Below, piece by piece: positions 8,265-17,916 of a DNA stretch of 59,358 nucleotides (within the stretch, counting starts at the first letter, position 1; each line of letters opens with the position of its first letter). Source of the DNA: Bacteroidota bacterium (GTDB lineage Bacteria > Bacteroidota > Bacteroidia > Bacteroidales > Prolixibacteraceae); assembly GCA_030698405.1 (NCBI GenBank), contig JAUYMU010000131.1, positions 1-59,358 on the forward strand. The letters run 5' to 3'. The notes under the pieces are model-generated. The model made no database searches, had not been told where the DNA came from, and worked only from the letters and a program-made list of their open reading frames with translations. A program made the translations under genes and the position numbers.

Positions 8265-9124
8265 AAACGATTATTTTTTGTTTTAAATATTTTTACTCTT
8301 TTATTGTCAATTCCTTCTTTGTAAACATCCTTTTCTATTTGTTTCAGAAACTGCATTTTCTGTTTGCTTAAAATCAAATTTCTGATGTCGTTATATACGT
8401 AATCAAGGGGAGAAACCTTACCGGAAAGTCGATAATCGCGAATGCAGACAAGATAGTAATAATTCATATCGCTGCTTTCAACGAATCGGTTTCTTTCCAG
8501 AAAGTGCTGCTGATTGGTTATTTCTACCGGTGTATTTTTCAACACCACATCAGCTGCAACCCACTGATCATTAAAGCGATCATAAATTTTTGCATAACTT
8601 ATACAATACTCATTCAGTTTGGCCAGTTGCTCCGGATCATCGCTTATACAAAGATCCTTAAGGTTTTCAGGGCTCGAAACCGCCACCGGAACATTGATAT
8701 AAATGGCTTTCACAATATTCCGGTTCAGAATAAAATTCTCACGGTTTTCATTGAAATATTTCAGTATATCTGCCTCATTGACAGCGGTATCCATTTTTTG
8801 TTTTACCAACTCGTTTTTGTATCGGTAAACAATCAGCGAGTTTCGGTATTCATCGAGTTCCTTGCTTACATCTTTCATGTCAGCTTTCAGGTTTTCTTCC
8901 GCTTTCAGCAATAATAGTTCGCTCTGAATCCATCGCTTAATGTAATCGTCGGCCCACAGCGAACTGTCGGTTTCATCGAGGTAATCAGGTATATTCTTTC
9001 CAAGCTCCTCCATGGTCAATACATGTTTTCCAACTTGCGCAATTGGCTCACCAGTTTCAACAAACAGATGACATGATGCAAGAAGCAAAGCGAAAATAAT
9101 GCTGAAGAACCCTGTTTTTATCAT
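8261..9124 (-). CDS. Lipoprotein with SurA-N-like foldase domain
   Basis: 287 residues. The N-terminus carries a lipobox (FALLLASC, Cys at residue 18), so export and lipid anchoring are likely. Residues about 28-150 resemble the helical N-domain of SurA/PpiC proteins (AQVGKHVLTMEELGKNIPDY, then a run of amphipathic helices). I do not see a complete parvulin catalytic domain; the C-terminal half keeps only general similarity. It may be a chaperone without isomerase activity. Both ends overlap the neighbouring foldase genes by 4 nt, forming a tightly coupled trio. Confidence 0.75.
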   Translation of the reverse strand: MIKTGFFSIIFALLLASCHLFVETGEPIAQVGKHVLTMEELGKNIPDYLDETDSSLWADDYIKRWIQSELLLLKAEENLKADMKDVSKELDEYRNSLIVYRYKNELVKQKMDTAVNEADILKYFNENRENFILNRNIVKAIYINVPVAVSSPENLKDLCISDDPEQLAKLNEYCISYAKIYDRFNDQWVAADVVLKNTPVEITNQQHFLERNRFVESSDMNYYYLVCIRDYRLSGKVSPLDYVYNDIRNLILSKQKMQFLKQIEKDVYKEGIDNKRVKIFKTKNNRL

Positions 9125-11070
9125 TGAACCGTCTGAATTTTATTGAGCACTTTCTTGTTAATTTTAACCGGATATTTCTTTTTCAACGAATCAATCCATT
9201 CTTTTTCAACTTGTTCCTGAAAGTCGGACGAATACAATCCCCACGCGTCTTTCAGCATTTTTTGTTCGTTACTGGTAATTTTTCCGTGCACAAAGGTAGT
9301 CGTTTCATCAAAACCTTCAGGTTTTGGTCCGCTCCAAATGTAATAATCAACCACCGGATTGTCGCCCTTCTCAACAGCAACGTCTGTAAGCTGAATATTA
9401 TTTTCTGTTGGAGTGTTAAAAACATCTGTTAATTCCTGTCTGTCAACTTCCTTTTGATCCAACAAAGATTCAACTTTGGTCCGGGTTTCGCCGTCTTTTA
9501 CCTGAATTAGCCAACCTTTAAAGCGTTCACCATAGTAATATTTTTTACTGGTGGTATCATAGAATTTCTGCAGGCGGACACTATCGGTCGAAGCCACATC
9601 CCAGATTTTGTCTTTTGAAATATTGAAAAGCAGAATGCCATCGTGGTATTCCTTTATTATCCGACCAAATTCAGGATGTTTTTTATCGAGTTGTGTATCT
9701 TCGAAATCGAGCAACTGCTGATTAATGAATTTTTGCAGCAACGTTTTTAATTCCATATCAGGATTGGTAACATCTGCCGAAAAATTCTGATTCTGAAGGT
9801 ACTTGATAAAATCACCTGTGGTAACAGACTTTTTTGCGAACTGAAACAGCACATCACTTTTCAGTGAATTGGCTGAGTTTGGCCAGTCTTTTCGCTGAAT
9901 GGTATCAGCTGCGATGGCTATCAACTTATTCAGATTTCCATCATTTGTTTTCAGTTGATATTCGGCCCTCAGTTTGCGGTCGAACGATTCGTCGCTGTAT
10001 TTACTGATTGCCGGGTTTTGTTTGATTTTTGTTTCCAGTTCTGCACGTAATTTTTCAAGTGGTTGTGTCGTCCGCAATTCGAGGCGTTTGATGATGTGCC
10101 AGCCATACGGCGTGCGGATTACAGGAGAAATATCTCCATCGTCTTTCAGGAAAAACGCTGCTTCGGCAAACGCCGGAACCATGTTGGTTGGAGTAAAAAA
10201 GGGCATTACACCACCCTCAACAGCCGACTGCTTATCGTCGGAATAAGTTTTGGCCAGTTCAGCAAAATCGGCACCTGAAGTAACCTTTGATAAAATGCTA
10301 TCAGCCGACAGTTTCAGGCTGGCAATGGTTTCTTCGGAAGCTTGCTGCGGAAACATTTTCATGATATGGGCAACTTTTATTTCTCCGGGAGTTAAACGCT
10401 CATCGTGAACTTTAAGAATGTGATACCCAAAACGTGTCCTGATAATTTCAGAAACCTGCCCGACCGGTGTGCGGTAAGCAGCGTCTTCAAACGGATAAAC
10501 CATCTGGAAAGCGCTGAAATAGCCAAGCAATCCCTTGTTTTCTTTTGCTGAAGGATCTTCAGAATGCAGCATAGCGATTCCGTTAAAATCGGCGCCGGCA
10601 ACGATCTGGTTTCGAAGGTCGTTAATTTTGTTCCAGGCTGCAAGTGTATCGGCAGGCGAAGCTTCAGGAGTAACCATAACAAGCAGATGACTTGCTTTGC
10701 GTTCGTATTTCGTTCTTTGATAGGCTGTTTGCACCATTTCCTCGTTGAATGAAACATCGGTAAGATAAGGGCGCGCCAGCTCTTTGCGATATCCTTTTAA
10801 TTCATCGATGAACGACTGAACGGTATCATAACCAAGACTTTGAGCTTCAAGTACTTTAAGTTTGAAATTTACATACAAATCAAGGTATTCGGCAGGTGTT
10901 TTTTTATCCTTTTCGTCCAGAATATTGGTGTTGTTTTTCTGGTAATTCAAAGTAAACTCTTCTTTTGAAACAGCAAGTTTACCAATGGTCATCACCGTTT
11001 GATCTTTTTTCTGTGCCGAAAGTGTGATGGTAAATAAAGTAAGAACTGCGAAGTAAAATAGTCTGATCAT
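9121..11070 (-). CDS. Periplasmic parvulin-type isomerase with two PpiC domains
   Basis: 649 residues with a signal peptide (about 1-19). Two tandem PpiC domains can be read. The first, at about 120-225, has ASHLLVMVTP, a HSEDPSAKENKGLLGYFSAF motif and closes FGYHILKVHDE. The second, at about 230-335, has KVAHIMKMFP, a SDDKQSAVEGGVMPFF motif and closes YGWHIIKRLE. The remaining 300 residues form a helical, charged tail. Such proteins assist folding of exported and outer-membrane proteins. It is the largest of three consecutive foldase genes and follows guaB by 80 nt on the same strand. Confidence 0.9.
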   Translation of the reverse strand: MIRLFYFAVLTLFTITLSAQKKDQTVMTIGKLAVSKEEFTLNYQKNNTNILDEKDKKTPAEYLDLYVNFKLKVLEAQSLGYDTVQSFIDELKGYRKELARPYLTDVSFNEEMVQTAYQRTKYERKASHLLVMVTPEASPADTLAAWNKINDLRNQIVAGADFNGIAMLHSEDPSAKENKGLLGYFSAFQMVYPFEDAAYRTPVGQVSEIIRTRFGYHILKVHDERLTPGEIKVAHIMKMFPQQASEETIASLKLSADSILSKVTSGADFAELAKTYSDDKQSAVEGGVMPFFTPTNMVPAFAEAAFFLKDDGDISPVIRTPYGWHIIKRLELRTTQPLEKLRAELETKIKQNPAISKYSDESFDRKLRAEYQLKTNDGNLNKLIAIAADTIQRKDWPNSANSLKSDVLFQFAKKSVTTGDFIKYLQNQNFSADVTNPDMELKTLLQKFINQQLLDFEDTQLDKKHPEFGRIIKEYHDGILLFNISKDKIWDVASTDSVRLQKFYDTTSKKYYYGERFKGWLIQVKDGETRTKVESLLDQKEVDRQELTDVFNTPTENNIQLTDVAVEKGDNPVVDYYIWSGPKPEGFDETTTFVHGKITSNEQKMLKDAWGLYSSDFQEQVEKEWIDSLKKKYPVKINKKVLNKIQTVQ

Positions 11071-11150
11071 TGTTTTAAAATTACTTGAAAAGTAGTTGCT
11101 AAATTATTGCTAAATGAGGTTATTTAATACAGCTGAGAAACAGCGCTTAA

Positions 11151-12632
11151 TTATTGCCATTCGCGCGAACTGTAATTGGGTGATTCACTGGTAATACTTA
11201 CATCGTGGGGGTGGCTTTCCTGAATTCCTGAATTGGTGATCCGGGTAAATTTAGCATGTTGAAGCATTTCTATATTTTTGGCGCCGCAATAACCCATTCC
11301 CGAGCGAATTCCGCCTGTAAGCTGGTGGAGCACTTCGTAAAGCGAACCTTTGTATGGAACTCTGGCAACGATTCCTTCGGGAACCAGTTTTTTAATGTCA
11401 TCTTCCATATCCTGAAAATAGCGGTCTTTTGAACCTGTCTGCATCGCTTCAACAGAACCCATTCCCCTGTAAGTTTTAAATTTTCGTCCCTGAAAAATAA
11501 TGGTATCGCCGGGAGATTCATCAACGCCGGCAAACAGCGAACCTGCCATTATTGAATGGGCACCTGCTGCGATGGCTTTCACAATATCGCCTGAATAGCG
11601 GATTCCGCCATCGGCAATTACCGGAACTCCGGTTTTTTTGATGGCTTTGCTCACATTGTAAATGGCAGAAAGTTGCGGAATTCCTACCCCGGCAATTACC
11701 CGTGTTGTGCAGATAGAACCCGGTCCGATTCCAACTTTAACCGCATCGGCACCGGCCAGGACCAGATCAGTGGCGGCTTCGGCAGTTGCTATGTTTCCGG
11801 CAACAAAATCAATTTCAGGATATTTATTTTTGGCTTTTTTGAGCATTTCCAAAACATACATCGAATGGCCGTGGGCAGTGTCGATTACAATGGCATCAAC
11901 CTGGGCTTTTACCAGTTCGTCAACGCGATCCATCGTGTCGCCGGCAATTCCAACAGCAGCAGCAACCCTCAGCCGTCCCTTTTGATCTTTGGAAGCCAGT
12001 GGTTTATCTTTTGCCTTGGTAATATCTTTATAAGTTACCAATGCAATCAACTTGTTGTTTTTATCAACTACAGGCAACTTTTCAATTTTATATTTCTGAA
12101 GTATTTCTGAGGCCATTTCGAGCGAAGTGGAAACATTGGTCGTTACCAGATTGTCTTTGGTCATCACCTCCGAAACCAGTTTGTTCATGTCGTATTCGAA
12201 CCGGAGGTCGCGGTTGGTAACAATTCCAACCAAACATCCCTGTTCGTCGATGACAGGAATTCCTCCAATTTTAAAAGTTTTCATCAGACCGATTGCATCA
12301 CGCACAGTTTTCTCTTTCGAGATGGTAACCGGATCATAAATCATCCCGTTTTCTGCACGTTTCACACTGGTAACCTGTTTGCCCTGCTGGGCAATGCTCA
12401 TATTTTTGTGGATCACACCAATACCACCTTCTCGTGCAATGGCAATTGCCATCAGCGAATCTGTTACCGTATCCATGGCAGCAGTAACAACAGGTGTATT
12501 CAACCTGATATTACGGGTGAACCACGAAGATAAATCAACCTCGCGCGGTAAAACTTCTGAATAAGAGGGTATTAACAACACATCATCAAAAGTTAAACCT
12601 TCGGATACAATTTTATCGGCAAAAAACGACAT
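11151..12632 (-). CDS. guaB: Inosine-5'-monophosphate dehydrogenase
   Basis: 493 residues, normal length. IMPDH oxidises IMP to XMP with NAD+, the committed step to guanine nucleotides. The TIM barrel is split by a CBS pair at about 98-207 (motifs [10 protein letters not shown] and [10 protein letters not shown]). The catalytic loop reads [10 protein letters not shown] with Cys308, and the flap region is recognisable (GSKDRYFQD). The C-terminal Tyr/Gly mobile segment ([11 protein letters not shown]) is present. A -7-like element lies upstream together with a strong hairpin. It heads the minus-strand series that continues with the foldases, although a separate promoter for those is possible. 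Confidence 0.97.
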   Translation of the reverse strand: MSFFADKIVSEGLTFDDVLLIPSYSEVLPREVDLSSWFTRNIRLNTPVVTAAMDTVTDSLMAIAIAREGGIGVIHKNMSIAQQGKQVTSVKRAENGMIYDPVTISKEKTVRDAIGLMKTFKIGGIPVIDEQGCLVGIVTNRDLRFEYDMNKLVSEVMTKDNLVTTNVSTSLEMASEILQKYKIEKLPVVDKNNKLIALVTYKDITKAKDKPLASKDQKGRLRVAAAVGIAGDTMDRVDELVKAQVDAIVIDTAHGHSMYVLEMLKKAKNKYPEIDFVAGNIATAEAATDLVLAGADAVKVGIGPGSICTTRVIAGVGIPQLSAIYNVSKAIKKTGVPVIADGGIRYSGDIVKAIAAGAHSIMAGSLFAGVDESPGDTIIFQGRKFKTYRGMGSVEAMQTGSKDRYFQDMEDDIKKLVPEGIVARVPYKGSLYEVLHQLTGGIRSGMGYCGAKNIEMLQHAKFTRITNSGIQESHPHDVSITSESPNYSSREWQ

Positions 12633-12663
12633 TTATGTGTATTTTTAGATTCTGGTTGAAAGG

Positions 12664-12690
12664 CAAAACTACGAAAAAATCAGGTACAAA
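12664..12690 (-). promoter_or_regulatory. Possible guaB promoter (TAGTTTTG -7, TTTG -33)
   Basis: On the minus strand TAGTTTTG (12664-12671) matches TAnnTTTG. A TTTG (12687-12690) lies 15 nt further upstream, shorter than the usual spacing of about 17-23. The -7 box lies 31 nt before the guaB ATG. Confidence 0.4.
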
Positions 12691-12705
12691 TGTCCTGATT
12701 TTTTT
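12674..12705. terminator. Strong hairpin with T tract between divergent guaB and recQ
   Basis: AAAAAATCAGG (12674-12684) pairs with CCTGATTTTTT (12694-12704); inner bases extend the stem with a bulge. T runs flank it on both strands. It resembles a bidirectional terminator, yet it sits between two divergent start codons, overlapping the proposed guaB promoter, so a leader or attenuator role is also possible. Confidence 0.55.
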
Positions 12706-12758
12706 AGTGGCTTCATCCCTATAAACTTTAATGTTCATTAATAATTGTTAACCAACCT

Positions 12759-14660
12759 TTGAGCGAATTCACACAAATACTGACCAAATACTGGGGCTAT
12801 GCGGCGTTTCGGCCTTTGCAGGAGGAGATCATCGAGTCGGTAGCAAGCGGCAAGGATACCCTTGGACTGATGCCGACCGGTGGAGGCAAGTCGGTGACTT
12901 ATCAGGTATATTCGCTTTCAAAACCGGGTATTTGTCTGGTTATTACTCCGTTGATTGCCCTGATGAAAGATCAGGTTGAAAATTTGAACGAGCGTGGAAT
13001 CAAAGCTTTGGCCATTTATTCAGGAATGAGCGCACAGGAAATAAAAATTGCAATGGACCATGCAGCCTGGGGAAACTACAAATTTTTGTACCTTTCTCCT
13101 GAACGAATTTCAACCGAACGTTTCCGCGAACGCCTCAATCAACTGGATGTGAACCTGATTGCCGTTGACGAAGCGCATTGTATTTCGCAATGGGGTTATG
13201 ATTTCAGGCCATCGTACATAAAAATTTCCGAACTGCGCGACTTATTGCCCGATGTTCCGGTTTTGGCAGTTACAGCAACCGCAACCGCCCGGGTGATCGA
13301 CGATATTCAGGAGCAATTAAAATTCAGGACACAAAATGTTCTCCGCACAAGCTATTACCGAAGTAACCTGATTTACCTTGTCAGAAACGAAGAAGACAAA
13401 GTGAATTACCTTTTGAAGGCGGTTCAAAAAGCCAAAGGAACCGGAATCGTGTATGTCAGAAGCCGTAAACAAACCCGCGAAATCAGCGAGCTTTTCATAA
13501 AAAATAAAATTTCAGCAGATTATTACCATGCCGGATTGCCTTCCAAAATCCGTTCAGCCAAACAGGAAAACTGGAAAAGCGGACGGTGTCGGGTCATTGT
13601 TTCGACCAATGCTTTTGGAATGGGCATCGACAAGGCTGATGTGCGGTTTGTGATTCATCTGGAATCACCTGATTCAGTTGAAGCTTATTTTCAGGAAGCA
13701 GGAAGAGGCGGACGCGATGGTAAAACGGCCTATTCGGTGCTGCTTTTCAATAACAGCGACAAACTGAAATTGCAGAAAAATGTAGCCAAATCATTTCCTG
13801 AACCAGATGTAATCAGGCGGATTTATGAAGCAATCTGTAATTTTTTCCAACTGGCAGTTGGCTTCGGAAAAGATCAGATTTTTGAATTCAGTATGGGAAT
13901 GTTTGCGTCCAAATTTTCGTTTCAAATTACTGAAGTTTATAACAGCCTGAAAATATTGCAGCGCGAAGGCTATCTCGAATTGACCGATGAACTTGACAAT
14001 CCGTCGAAAGTGTATTTTCAGGTTAACCGCGACGATTTGTACAAATTTCAGGTGGCCAACTCCGATTTCGATGGTTTTGTAAAACTGCTTTTGCGATCGT
14101 ACACCGGTTTGTTTACCAATTATGTTTCCATTGATGAACAATTGCTTGCCAAAAGAGCCAATATTTCTCCTGAATTGGTTTATCAATTTTTAACCCGACT
14201 GAGAACCCAAAAAGTTATAGATTACATTCCGCAGAAAAAAACGCCATTCATCATTTTTGCCAAGGAACGAATTGATCCTGAGCGCATAAGAATAAGCAAA
14301 GAAAACTACGAAGACCGCAAACGCGATTACCTGAACCGGATTGAGGCCATGATCCATTATGCATCCTCAGGACACAAATGCCGCAGCCAGTTATTGCTTC
14401 AGTATTTTGGCGAAACAGAGTCGGTCAGATGCGGCAAATGCGATGTTTGCATGGCAAGGAACGAATTGAATGTGAGCAAATACGAATTTGATAACATCAG
14501 CGAACAGATCAAAAAAGTGATGGTTCAGCCGTGCTTTTATGAAGAACTTTTAACCAAAATTGAAGGAAATGCGGACAATGTGGTAAAGATCGTTCGCTGG
14601 CTGCTCGAAAACGAAAAGTTGGTTTACCGGGTTGATAACCGGATGGAATGGAGGAAATGA
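12759..14660 (+). CDS. recQ: ATP-dependent DNA helicase RecQ
   Basis: 633 residues. Family motifs appear in order: FRPLQEEII (motif 0), Walker A PTGGGKS at about 39-45, DEAHCISQWG (motif II), TATAT (III), the second RecA lobe with GIVYVRSRKQ, and AFGMGIDKADVRFVIH (V). QEAGRGGRDG (VI) follows. The zinc site has Cys residues at about 541-566 (KCRSQ, CGKCDVC). A complete HRDC domain is not evident at the C-terminus. The start is TTG at 12759: the frame is closed by a TAA at 12729, no ATG or GTG lies between, and the RecQ core begins immediately (KYWGYAAFRPLQ). RecQ unwinds DNA in recombination and stalled-fork repair. Confidence 0.95.
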   Translation: MSEFTQILTKYWGYAAFRPLQEEIIESVASGKDTLGLMPTGGGKSVTYQVYSLSKPGICLVITPLIALMKDQVENLNERGIKALAIYSGMSAQEIKIAMDHAAWGNYKFLYLSPERISTERFRERLNQLDVNLIAVDEAHCISQWGYDFRPSYIKISELRDLLPDVPVLAVTATATARVIDDIQEQLKFRTQNVLRTSYYRSNLIYLVRNEEDKVNYLLKAVQKAKGTGIVYVRSRKQTREISELFIKNKISADYYHAGLPSKIRSAKQENWKSGRCRVIVSTNAFGMGIDKADVRFVIHLESPDSVEAYFQEAGRGGRDGKTAYSVLLFNNSDKLKLQKNVAKSFPEPDVIRRIYEAICNFFQLAVGFGKDQIFEFSMGMFASKFSFQITEVYNSLKILQREGYLELTDELDNPSKVYFQVNRDDLYKFQVANSDFDGFVKLLLRSYTGLFTNYVSIDEQLLAKRANISPELVYQFLTRLRTQKVIDYIPQKKTPFIIFAKERIDPERIRISKENYEDRKRDYLNRIEAMIHYASSGHKCRSQLLLQYFGETESVRCGKCDVCMARNELNVSKYEFDNISEQIKKVMVQPCFYEELLTKIEGNADNVVKIVRWLLENEKLVYRVDNRMEWRK

Positions 14661-14681
14661 TGAATGAATTAAAAATCTTTT

Positions 14682-14689
14682 TACTTTTG
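14682..14689 (+). promoter_or_regulatory. -7 element TACTTTTG upstream of the DUF5063 gene
   Basis: TACTTTTG matches TAnnTTTG and lies 26 nt before the ATG at 14716. No clear -33 TTTG is seen. It would start a DUF5063-exonuclease-methyltransferase transcript. Confidence 0.45.
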
Positions 14690-14715
14690 TAGCAAATTTT
14701 TACTGAATACTTTTC

Positions 14716-15345
14716 ATGAGAGAAGAAGAAGAATTGAACAGCATTGCCTATTCAAAAAATGTAATTGAATTTATTACCGTAGCCAACGAATTCTGCAGCT
14801 TTCTGGAACGATCGGAAAGCCTCGAAACTCCTGATTTTCTGGGACGTTTACAAAAGATACTTCCACTTTTATATTTGAAAGCCAGCTTATTGCCTGAATT
14901 TGAATTCGAGGCTGATGACGATTTGGAAAAATTTGTATCTGAAATGGATTACAACCTGATTCAGCAAAAAATACTTCGTCATACGGGGGCTAACGATGAT
15001 TACCAGGAAGTCTTTTTATCGGAAATGCAGTTCAGCGAATCGGCACTTACCGCCAGTATTTCCGAAAATGTGACCGATATCTATCAGGAAATGAAAGATT
15101 TGGTGATGTCGTTTCGTATGATGAACGATGAAGTGATGGAACAGGCAATTTGGGAATGCAAAAATAACTTTTCGCAACTGTGGGGTCAATCGCTGGTGAA
15201 TAGTTTGCGCGCAATACACAACCTCATTTATGCTGAAAACACACAGGATGAGCCGGATACAGCAAAAAGTCAAAAACCAGAATCAAAAAATACAAATCGA
15301 AAACCTGATTGGTTGAACGACCGGTTTTCGTATCAGGGAGATTAG
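14716..15345 (+). CDS. DUF5063 domain protein
   Basis: 209 residues, all-helical in appearance, without signal peptide or membrane segment. The N-terminal two thirds matches my recollection of the DUF5063 family of Bacteroidota (NVIEFITVANEFCSFLERSE, then LPLLYLKASLLPEFE). The C-terminal 35 residues are polar and end WLNDRFSYQGD. Function is unknown. It is followed at a 2-nt distance by the exonuclease gene, so the pair is probably co-transcribed and may share a nucleic-acid task, but this is inference from position only. Confidence 0.75.
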   Translation: MREEEELNSIAYSKNVIEFITVANEFCSFLERSESLETPDFLGRLQKILPLLYLKASLLPEFEFEADDDLEKFVSEMDYNLIQQKILRHTGANDDYQEVFLSEMQFSESALTASISENVTDIYQEMKDLVMSFRMMNDEVMEQAIWECKNNFSQLWGQSLVNSLRAIHNLIYAENTQDEPDTAKSQKPESKNTNRKPDWLNDRFSYQGD

Positions 15346-15347
15346 CA

Positions 15348-15920
15348 ATGATTTACAAAGAGAGTATTGATAAGGAAGAATTGGCCGAATTGCCACTGAT
15401 TCAGTTTGAAGGTGAAATAATGTTGGTGGAGACCAAAGAAGCCTATTTGATTTCAATTGAATATCTGGCACAACAAAAAGTGCTGGGTTTTGATACCGAA
15501 ACCAAACCAGCTTTTAAAAAAGGAGTTGTTTACGAAGTTGCCTTGCTGCAACTGGCTACCAAAGACCGCGCGTTTTTATTCAGGTTAAACAAAATTGGTT
15601 TGCCAAACGGACTCAAAAACATACTTTCAAATCCTGAAATTGAAAAAATTGGTGTCGCTATCCGCGATGATATTAAAGGATTACAGAAGATGAACCATTT
15701 TAAACCCGGTGGGTTTATCGAATTACAGGACAGGGTTAAAGACTACGGCATTCAGGATTTTAGCCTGAAAAAAATATCAGCCATCGTTTTGGGGTGTCGT
15801 ATATCCAAAGCTCAGCGGGTTACCAACTGGGAAGCGCTGGAACTTTCGGAAGCTCAGCAGATTTACGCTGCCACCGATGCATGGGTTTCACACCGCATTT
15901 ACGAATCACTCAATCAATAA
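15348..15920 (+). CDS. 3'-5' exonuclease domain protein (DnaQ/RNase D-like)
   Basis: 190 residues from ATG 15348, two nucleotides after the previous stop; a TTG further upstream would overlap that gene. Exonuclease motif I is LGFDTETKP with Asp49 and Glu51. Motif II lies in the IEKIGVAIRDDIKGL region, and motif III is the AATDAWVSHRIYE end with the second Asp. This is the DEDD fold of the DNA_pol_A_exo1 / RNase D superfamily (PF01612), here as a stand-alone domain. Substrate, DNA or RNA, cannot be decided. Confidence 0.88.
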   Translation: MIYKESIDKEELAELPLIQFEGEIMLVETKEAYLISIEYLAQQKVLGFDTETKPAFKKGVVYEVALLQLATKDRAFLFRLNKIGLPNGLKNILSNPEIEKIGVAIRDDIKGLQKMNHFKPGGFIELQDRVKDYGIQDFSLKKISAIVLGCRISKAQRVTNWEALELSEAQQIYAATDAWVSHRIYESLNQ

Positions 15921-15923
15921 TAA

Positions 15924-17114
15924 ATGTCAGAAAAATATAGTCAGGTTGTACTGAAATCAGGTAAAGAACAATCGCTGCAACGCTTTCATCCGTGGATATT
16001 TTCAGGAGCAATTAATGAAATAATTGGAAAAGTTGAAGAAGGCGATGTGGTAGAAGTTGTTTCAAACAAGAAAGAATTTCTTGCAATGGGTCATGTTCAG
16101 ATTGGCTCGATTGCAGTCCGCATTTTTTCGTTCGAGAAAGTTGAACCCGATTTTGATTTCTGGAAAGGCAAGCTTGACCGCGCTTTGGATGTTCGGAAAA
16201 AGCTTGGTTTGGTTGATAACGATCAGACAAACGTATATCGTTTGGTACATGGCGAAGGCGATGGAATGCCCGGACTGATCGTGGATTTTTACAACGGAAC
16301 TGCCGTGATTCAGGCACATTCAGCCGGAATGTTTGTGATTCGGGAAACACTGGCAAAAGCTTTAAAAGAAGTGATGGGCGACCGTCTGGTTGCCGTTTAC
16401 GATAAGAGCGAAAAGACGGTGCCTTTTAAAGCCGATCTGGAACCAAAAGATGGCTATTTGTTGGGAGAATCTAAAGTTTTTGAAGTTCAGGAATACGGAA
16501 ATCGCTTTAATGTGGACTGGGTGGAAGGCCAGAAGACAGGATTTTTCGTCGATCAACGCGAAAACCGACGTTTGGTTCAGGAATATTCGAAAGACCGTAA
16601 AGTGCTGAATATGTTCTGTTATTCAGGGGGATTCTCGTTTTATGCCATGCGCGGTGGCGCAAAAATTGTTCATTCCGTTGATTCGTCGGCCAAAGCCATT
16701 GAGCTAACCAATGAAAATGTGAAACTGAATTTCCCCGAAGATACGCGCCACGAAGCTTTTGTGGCTGATTGTTTCGATTATATGGACAAGAATCAGGGAA
16801 AATACGACCTGATTATTCTCGACCCTCCCGCTTTTGCCAAACACCGCGGAGCATTGCCACAGGCATTAAAAGGGTACAAACGCCTTAACCTGAAAGCTTT
16901 TCAGCAAATTGCACCGGGCGGAATCGTGTTTACCTTTAGTTGCTCGCAAGTGGTGAGCAAAGACAAATTCCGGGAAGCAGTATTTTCTGCGGCTGCTATT
17001 TCAGGAAGAAAAGTCCGCATTCTGAATCAACTCGTTCAGCCTGCGGACCATCCTGTGGATATTTATCATCCTGAAGGAGAATATTTGAAAGGATTGGTAC
17101 TCTATGTGGAATAG
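15924..17114 (+). CDS. RlmI-like 23S rRNA (cytosine-C5) methyltransferase
   Basis: 396 residues, the family's usual length. An N-terminal PUA domain occupies about 1-75 (QRFHPWIFSGAINEIIGKVE). A beta-hairpin domain follows, then a class I SAM-dependent methyltransferase fold. Motif I is NMFCYSGGFSFYAMRGGA at about 230-247, motif IV LIILDPPAFAK, and motif VI FTFSCSQ carries the Cys typical of m5C enzymes. RlmI methylates C1962 of 23S rRNA in E. coli; I infer similar activity here without proving the target site. It begins 3 nt after the exonuclease gene, so it shares that transcript. Confidence 0.88.
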   Translation: MSEKYSQVVLKSGKEQSLQRFHPWIFSGAINEIIGKVEEGDVVEVVSNKKEFLAMGHVQIGSIAVRIFSFEKVEPDFDFWKGKLDRALDVRKKLGLVDNDQTNVYRLVHGEGDGMPGLIVDFYNGTAVIQAHSAGMFVIRETLAKALKEVMGDRLVAVYDKSEKTVPFKADLEPKDGYLLGESKVFEVQEYGNRFNVDWVEGQKTGFFVDQRENRRLVQEYSKDRKVLNMFCYSGGFSFYAMRGGAKIVHSVDSSAKAIELTNENVKLNFPEDTRHEAFVADCFDYMDKNQGKYDLIILDPPAFAKHRGALPQALKGYKRLNLKAFQQIAPGGIVFTFSCSQVVSKDKFREAVFSAAAISGRKVRILNQLVQPADHPVDIYHPEGEYLKGLVLYVE

Positions 17115-17132
17115 CGTACCAATCCTTTTGAT

Positions 17133-17528
17133 TTATTGTTTTGCCGTTACAATTCCTTTTATCAGCAATATAACAGGTGTGTTTTTTGCATTTGAATTAA
17201 CTGTGACTGTTTTATTAAATGCACCCGCAATATTGGTATTGTAGGCTACTTTAATGGTGCCGGTTTCGCCCGGAGCAACCGGGGTTCTGGTCCAATCAGG
17301 ACTAGTGCAACCACACGAAGCTTTTACTTCATTAAGAATTATAGGCGCTTTTCCCTTGTTGACAAACTTAAATTCGCAATTGCCATCACTGCCTTGAACA
17401 ATGGTGCCATAGTCATGTGCCATTTTATCAAAAACAATAGAATCCTGTGAACTTGTAGGATTTACCTGTGCCTGCATACTTAAAGCAGCAAAAAGCACCA
17501 TAACCATAACTAACAATGAATTTTTCAT
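17133..17528 (-). CDS. DUF1573 periplasmic protein
   Basis: 131 residues. A signal peptide (SLLVMVMVLFAALSMQAQ) is followed by an Ig-like beta sandwich of the DUF1573 family. The conserved block DYGTIVQGSDGNCEFKFVNK and the Cys pair in VKASCGCTSPDW are visible. The usual APGETGTIKVAYN motif comes next. DUF1573 proteins are very common in Bacteroidota and often many-copied; their function is not established. The gene converges with the methyltransferase gene, leaving an 18-nt gap. Confidence 0.88.
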   Translation of the reverse strand: MKNSLLVMVMVLFAALSMQAQVNPTSSQDSIVFDKMAHDYGTIVQGSDGNCEFKFVNKGKAPIILNEVKASCGCTSPDWTRTPVAPGETGTIKVAYNTNIAGAFNKTVTVNSNAKNTPVILLIKGIVTAKQ

Positions 17529-17619
17529 TTTGTAAAATTTATTTATTTTGTTGTTTTTACAATTTTCGAGCCATCAATTTTCGGGCGAAAAGTATAAATA
17601 ATATTTATTGCTTGTTCTC

Positions 17620-17910
17620 TTACCTGAAAACAATTGTTTTAATCAATTCTTCGCCTACCACTTCATTCAGGCGAATACGTATATCTTCCCTCATCATCAG
17701 TAATTCGTTCCGCACAATGGGCGACGTTGTTTCAACAAACAGTGTACTGTTCTGTATGTATAGATTTCCGGTATAACGGGCCACCGTTTTGCCCATCACC
17801 GTCTCCCACGATTTAATAAGATCCAGTTCGTTGAGTTTACGATCCAGCTTATTTTCACGGGTATAACTTCTCAGAACATCGCTGATACTTTGGGTATTGT
17901 TTTTTCTCAT
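17620..17910 (-). CDS. DUF721 (DciA-like) protein
   Basis: 96 residues matching the DUF721 family: LDRKLNELDLIKSWETVMGK, then TLFVETTSPIVRNELLMMRE, and the ending VGEELIKTIVF. The domain is a KH-like fold; DciA proteins of this family load the replicative helicase in bacteria that lack DnaC/DnaI. The position directly downstream of recF (6-nt gap) is a conserved arrangement in many bacteria and supports a DNA replication or repair link. Whether this short version acts as helicase loader is inference. Confidence 0.82.
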   Translation of the reverse strand: MRKNNTQSISDVLRSYTRENKLDRKLNELDLIKSWETVMGKTVARYTGNLYIQNSTLFVETTSPIVRNELLMMREDIRIRLNEVVGEELIKTIVFR

Positions 17911-17916
17911 TTTAGT

